Below are positions 61,605 to 64,000 of a stretch of 64,000 nt of DNA, piece after piece. Origin of the DNA: Streptomyces lichenis. Lineage in GTDB: Bacteria; Actinomycetota; Actinomycetes; Streptomycetales; Streptomycetaceae. Location: the NCBI RefSeq assembly GCF_023218175.1, contig NZ_JALPTH010000025.1:52384-116383 (forward strand), read 5' to 3'. Made by a program: the position numbers and the translations under genes. Position 1 is the first letter of the stretch; every line of letters begins with the position of its first letter. The notes below the pieces were generated by a model. The model saw nothing but the letters and a program-made list of their open reading frames with translations, made no database searches and was not told the origin of the DNA.

Positions 61605-62354
61605 ATGAACCGCGACCTGATATCCCACCGCGCCCACGCCGACCACCCGATCGCCGCCCCGCTCGGCGACGACACCGTGGCACGCCTCCTGCACCGCGCC
61701 GTCCCGCGCGCCGACGCCCGCGTCCTCGACCTCGGCTGCGGGGGAGGGGAGTGGCTGCTGCGCACCCTCACCGCGCACCAGGACGTACGCGCCGAGGGCG
61801 TCGACCTCTCCGAGCCCGCCCTCGCCGCCGCCCGCCGCGCCGCGGATGCCGCCGGAGTCGGAGACCGGCTGACCCTGCACCGCGAGGACGCCACCGCCTT
61901 CACCGCCCCGCACGACTTCGACCTGGTCCTCAGCGTCGGCGCCACCCACGCCTTCGGCGGCCTGCTCCCCACGCTCGCCACCGCCCGCAGGCACCTGGCC
62001 CCCGGCGGCCGCGTCCTGGTCGGCGACGCCTACTGGCTGACCGAACCCACCCCGGCGGCCGTCGAGATGCTCGGCGACTACGCCGACCTGCACACCACCG
62101 TCGACCGGGTCACCGCCGACGGCTGGACCCCTCTCTACGGCCACCTCAGCACCCGCCACGAGCTGGACGACTACGAATGGAACTGGACCGGCACCCTCTC
62201 CGCCTGGGCCCTGGACCACCCCGAGGACCCCGACAGCGCCGACGCCCTCACCGCCGCCGCCACCCACCGCGACGAGTGGCGCGTCTACCGCGACTCCTTC
62301 GGCTTCATCTGCCTGGTCCTGCGCCCGACGCCCCCTGCCTCCCCTACTCGTTGA
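61605..62354 (+). CDS. SAM-dependent methyltransferase
   Basis: The 249-aa protein starts at ATG 61605. The class I motif RVLDLGCGGGEWLL is at about 40-53, followed by VDLSEPALAAARR and LVLSVGATHAFGG. The substrate is unknown. Its 3' end overlaps the convergent cupin gene by 11 bp. Confidence 0.88.
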   Translation: MNRDLISHRAHADHPIAAPLGDDTVARLLHRAVPRADARVLDLGCGGGEWLLRTLTAHQDVRAEGVDLSEPALAAARRAADAAGVGDRLTLHREDATAFTAPHDFDLVLSVGATHAFGGLLPTLATARRHLAPGGRVLVGDAYWLTEPTPAAVEMLGDYADLHTTVDRVTADGWTPLYGHLSTRHELDDYEWNWTGTLSAWALDHPEDPDSADALTAAATHRDEWRVYRDSFGFICLVLRPTPPASPTR

Positions 62355-62847
62355 CCATCCGCACCGTCCCCGTCCCGTCCCCCCTGCCCGGCCCGAAGCC
62401 GGTGAACTCCGCGTCCCACCGCGCGCCCAGCTCCACCAGCAGTTCCTGCGGCGGAGCCCCGCCGGTGGCCGCGTTGAGGTCGGCCATCTCCACGAAGAAC
62501 CCGTCCATGGCCGGGGACGTCAGGAAGAAGAAGTCCACCGGCACCGCACCGGCGTTGTACGGCCGGTGCACCGCCCCGCGCGGCACCAGCGCGTAGTCCC
62601 CCGGCCCCAGCACCACCGTCCGCCCGTCCACCTCCAGGCTCAGCTCACCGCTCACCACATGGAACGCCTCCTCGTGGTGGTGGTGCACATGCGGGGGCGG
62701 CCCCGCGGTCCGCGGCGCATGGGTGTACTCGATCAGCGAGTACGCCCCGGCGGTCTGCGCCCCGCCGAGCTTCACGGTCATCGGCATCCCGGTCGGCCCC
62801 TGGATGCGCGTGCCGCCGTCGGTCGTGACGACGATCGGATAGCTCAT
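62344..62847 (-). CDS. Cupin-domain protein
   Basis: The 167-aa protein starts at ATG 62847. Both cupin motifs are seen: HVHHHHEEAFHVVSGELSL (metal ligands) and PGDYALVPRGAVHRPYN. The C-terminal 45 residues are an extra helical part. The activity is unknown. Confidence 0.85.
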   Translation of the reverse strand: MSYPIVVTTDGGTRIQGPTGMPMTVKLGGAQTAGAYSLIEYTHAPRTAGPPPHVHHHHEEAFHVVSGELSLEVDGRTVVLGPGDYALVPRGAVHRPYNAGAVPVDFFFLTSPAMDGFFVEMADLNAATGGAPPQELLVELGARWDAEFTGFGPGRGDGTGTVRMVNE

Positions 62848-62971
62848 GACGACCCCCCGAAGCCGGGAGCGGATACGGACACGGACAACCCGGTGCGGGT
62901 ACGGGGACGGCCGGCCCCGCCCCCGTACCCCCAGTCTGCGCCCGTCTCCGCCGCCCCGCCCGCCCCGCAGC

Positions 62972-63898
62972 TCACCCGCCCGGCAGCGCCCCGTCCAGGG
63001 CGACGGCGGCCGGGTCGAGCGCGGTCCGCCCGTCCTCGATGTCCCACAGCGCGTTCTGCAGCAGCCGCCCCCGCGTCCAGCCGGCCGCCCGCGCCCGGTC
63101 CAGGCCCAGCACCTCCGTGAGCAGGTCGAACCGGCGCCGCACCACCCGCGCGGTGCCGCCCTTCACCACGACCTCGTCCCAGCGGCTGTCCAACGCGGGC
63201 CACAGGTCGAACCCGGGGTCCCCGGCGAGCGGCTCGGGGTCGATGGCGAGCCACGGTTCACGCTCCGCGGCGAGGACGTTGCCGTAGTGCAGGTCCCAGT
63301 GCAGCAACCGCGTACCCCCGCCCGCCTCGCCGACCAGTTCGGCCACCGCTGCCGCCCACCCGCGCAACCGCCGCCGGTCCTCGGGAGCGGCCAGGCCGGA
63401 CATGGCCGCCGGTGCCTGCTCCACCATCTCCGACGCGATCCCGTCCAGCCCCCTCAACCCCGGCGGCGCCGGAACCGCGACCAGCCGCGCCAGCAGCCCG
63501 GCGAGGGTCCCCATCGCGAGGTCGTCGTCCTCCACCGAGGCCAGTGTCCGGCCGCCCTCCAGCCGCTCCAGGAGCATGGCGCTGCTCTCCGGGTCGTGGT
63601 CCAGCAGCCGTACGGCCCCCCGACCGCCCCACGCCCGGAGCCCGACGATCGCGGCCGTGGTCTCCTCCCTGGGCAACTGCAACCTGAGCACCGCGCGGGC
63701 GTCGCCGTCCCCGCGCCGCAGCACCGGCAGGACCAACGCGGCCTCCCCGTACATCGGCTCCCCGTCCCGCTCCAGCCCCCAGCGCTCCAGCAACTCCCCG
63801 GCCAGCGCGGGCACCCGGGCGAGCCAGGCCCGCCCGGACTCGCCGAAGGCCCTGGCGTACGACGACACCAGGGCCTCGGGGATCCCGATCAGCGTCAG
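62972..63898 (-). CDS. APH(6)/hydroxyurea-type phosphotransferase
   Basis: The 308-aa protein most likely starts at CTG 63898, overlapping the upstream stop (CTGA) and exactly 7 nt after GGAGG. A later in-frame GTG would cut into LIGIPEALV. The kinase-like catalytic loop LLHWDLHYGNVLA and WLAIDPEPLAGDPGFDL are typical of the APH_6_hur group that phosphorylates streptomycin or hydroxyurea. The substrate cannot be told from sequence; proximity to rpsL may be chance. Confidence 0.82.
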   Translation of the reverse strand: MTLIGIPEALVSSYARAFGESGRAWLARVPALAGELLERWGLERDGEPMYGEAALVLPVLRRGDGDARAVLRLQLPREETTAAIVGLRAWGGRGAVRLLDHDPESSAMLLERLEGGRTLASVEDDDLAMGTLAGLLARLVAVPAPPGLRGLDGIASEMVEQAPAAMSGLAAPEDRRRLRGWAAAVAELVGEAGGGTRLLHWDLHYGNVLAAEREPWLAIDPEPLAGDPGFDLWPALDSRWDEVVVKGGTARVVRRRFDLLTEVLGLDRARAAGWTRGRLLQNALWDIEDGRTALDPAAVALDGALPGG

Positions 63899-64000
63899 GG
63901 CCGGTCCTCCACGGCGGAGGAGGCTTCGTCGGATGCGTCCTCGGCGAAGACTTCGTCGGCGGACTCGGCGGTGAGGGCCCGCAGCATCCACTGGTTGAGT
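63895..64000 (-). CDS. C-terminal end of an upstream gene (runs off the right edge)
   Basis: The minus strand reads LNQWMLRALTAES then an acidic tail ending SSAVEDRP and a TGA at 63897-63895, which overlaps the CTG start of the phosphotransferase. SLNQW-type helices occur in HicB/Arc-like ribbon-helix-helix antitoxins, but too little is present to assign it. Confidence 0.6.
   Translation of the reverse strand, partial: LNQWMLRALTAESADEVFAEDASDEASSAVEDRP

Overview
The window is chromosomal DNA of very high GC content with the codon bias, GTG/TTG starts and gene order of a Streptomyces. The order rpmG, MaoC pair, murB, adenosine deaminase, aminotransferase, tRNA-Trp, secE-nusG-rplK-rplA, rplJ-rplL, rpoB-rpoC, then rpsL-rpsG-fusA-tuf is the conserved rif/str region of that genus. 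All assignments come from reading sequence and recalled family motifs. No database search was run.

Layout. Positions 1-2110 hold two tandem sensor histidine kinases on the minus strand, the first cut by the window edge. Positions 2359-13569 hold a tightly overlapping ten-gene nuo operon (nuoA,B,C,H,I,J,K,L,M,N). It lacks nuoD, E, F and G, and its NuoC carries a repetitive, probably disordered tail of about 516 residues. From 13690 to 18305 come an MscL with a zinc-ribbon-like tail, HtpX, small membrane proteins, an ogt-alkB alkylation-repair pair and YajQ. From 18544 to 28517 come four tRNA genes (Tyr, Thr, Met, Trp), an amidohydrolase-fold protein lacking expected metal ligands, rpmG, a MaoC pair, murB, a frameshifted NAD(P)-binding gene divergent from a TetR regulator, adenosine deaminase and an aminotransferase. 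From 28620 to 41103 is the secE-nusG-rplKA-rplJL-rpoBC block with clear terminators, promoters and an attenuated rplJ leader.

The most interesting region is 41170-54763, between rpoC and rpsL. It is a compact tail-only phage module on the minus strand: tail terminator, tail tube, a chaperone pair joined by a probable -1 frameshift, a short tape measure, distal tail and hub proteins, a candidate receptor-binding protein, amidase endolysin, holin and a small membrane protein. No capsid, portal, terminase, integrase, sheath or injection ATPase is visible. A WhiB-like protein, an XRE regulator and a small HTH protein lie at its upstream end. A near-consensus actinobacterial LexA box (CGAAC-N4-GTTCG) sits in its control region. 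I read it as a candidate DNA-damage-inducible, non-contractile (F-type) tailocin embedded between the RNA polymerase and ribosomal protein operons. A decayed prophage is the alternative.

Downstream are the rpsL-rpsG-fusA-tuf operon with a good vegetative promoter, a degenerate Rpn-like protein, a methyltransferase, a cupin, an APH(6)/hydroxyurea-type phosphotransferase with a likely CTG start, and the 3' end of one more gene.
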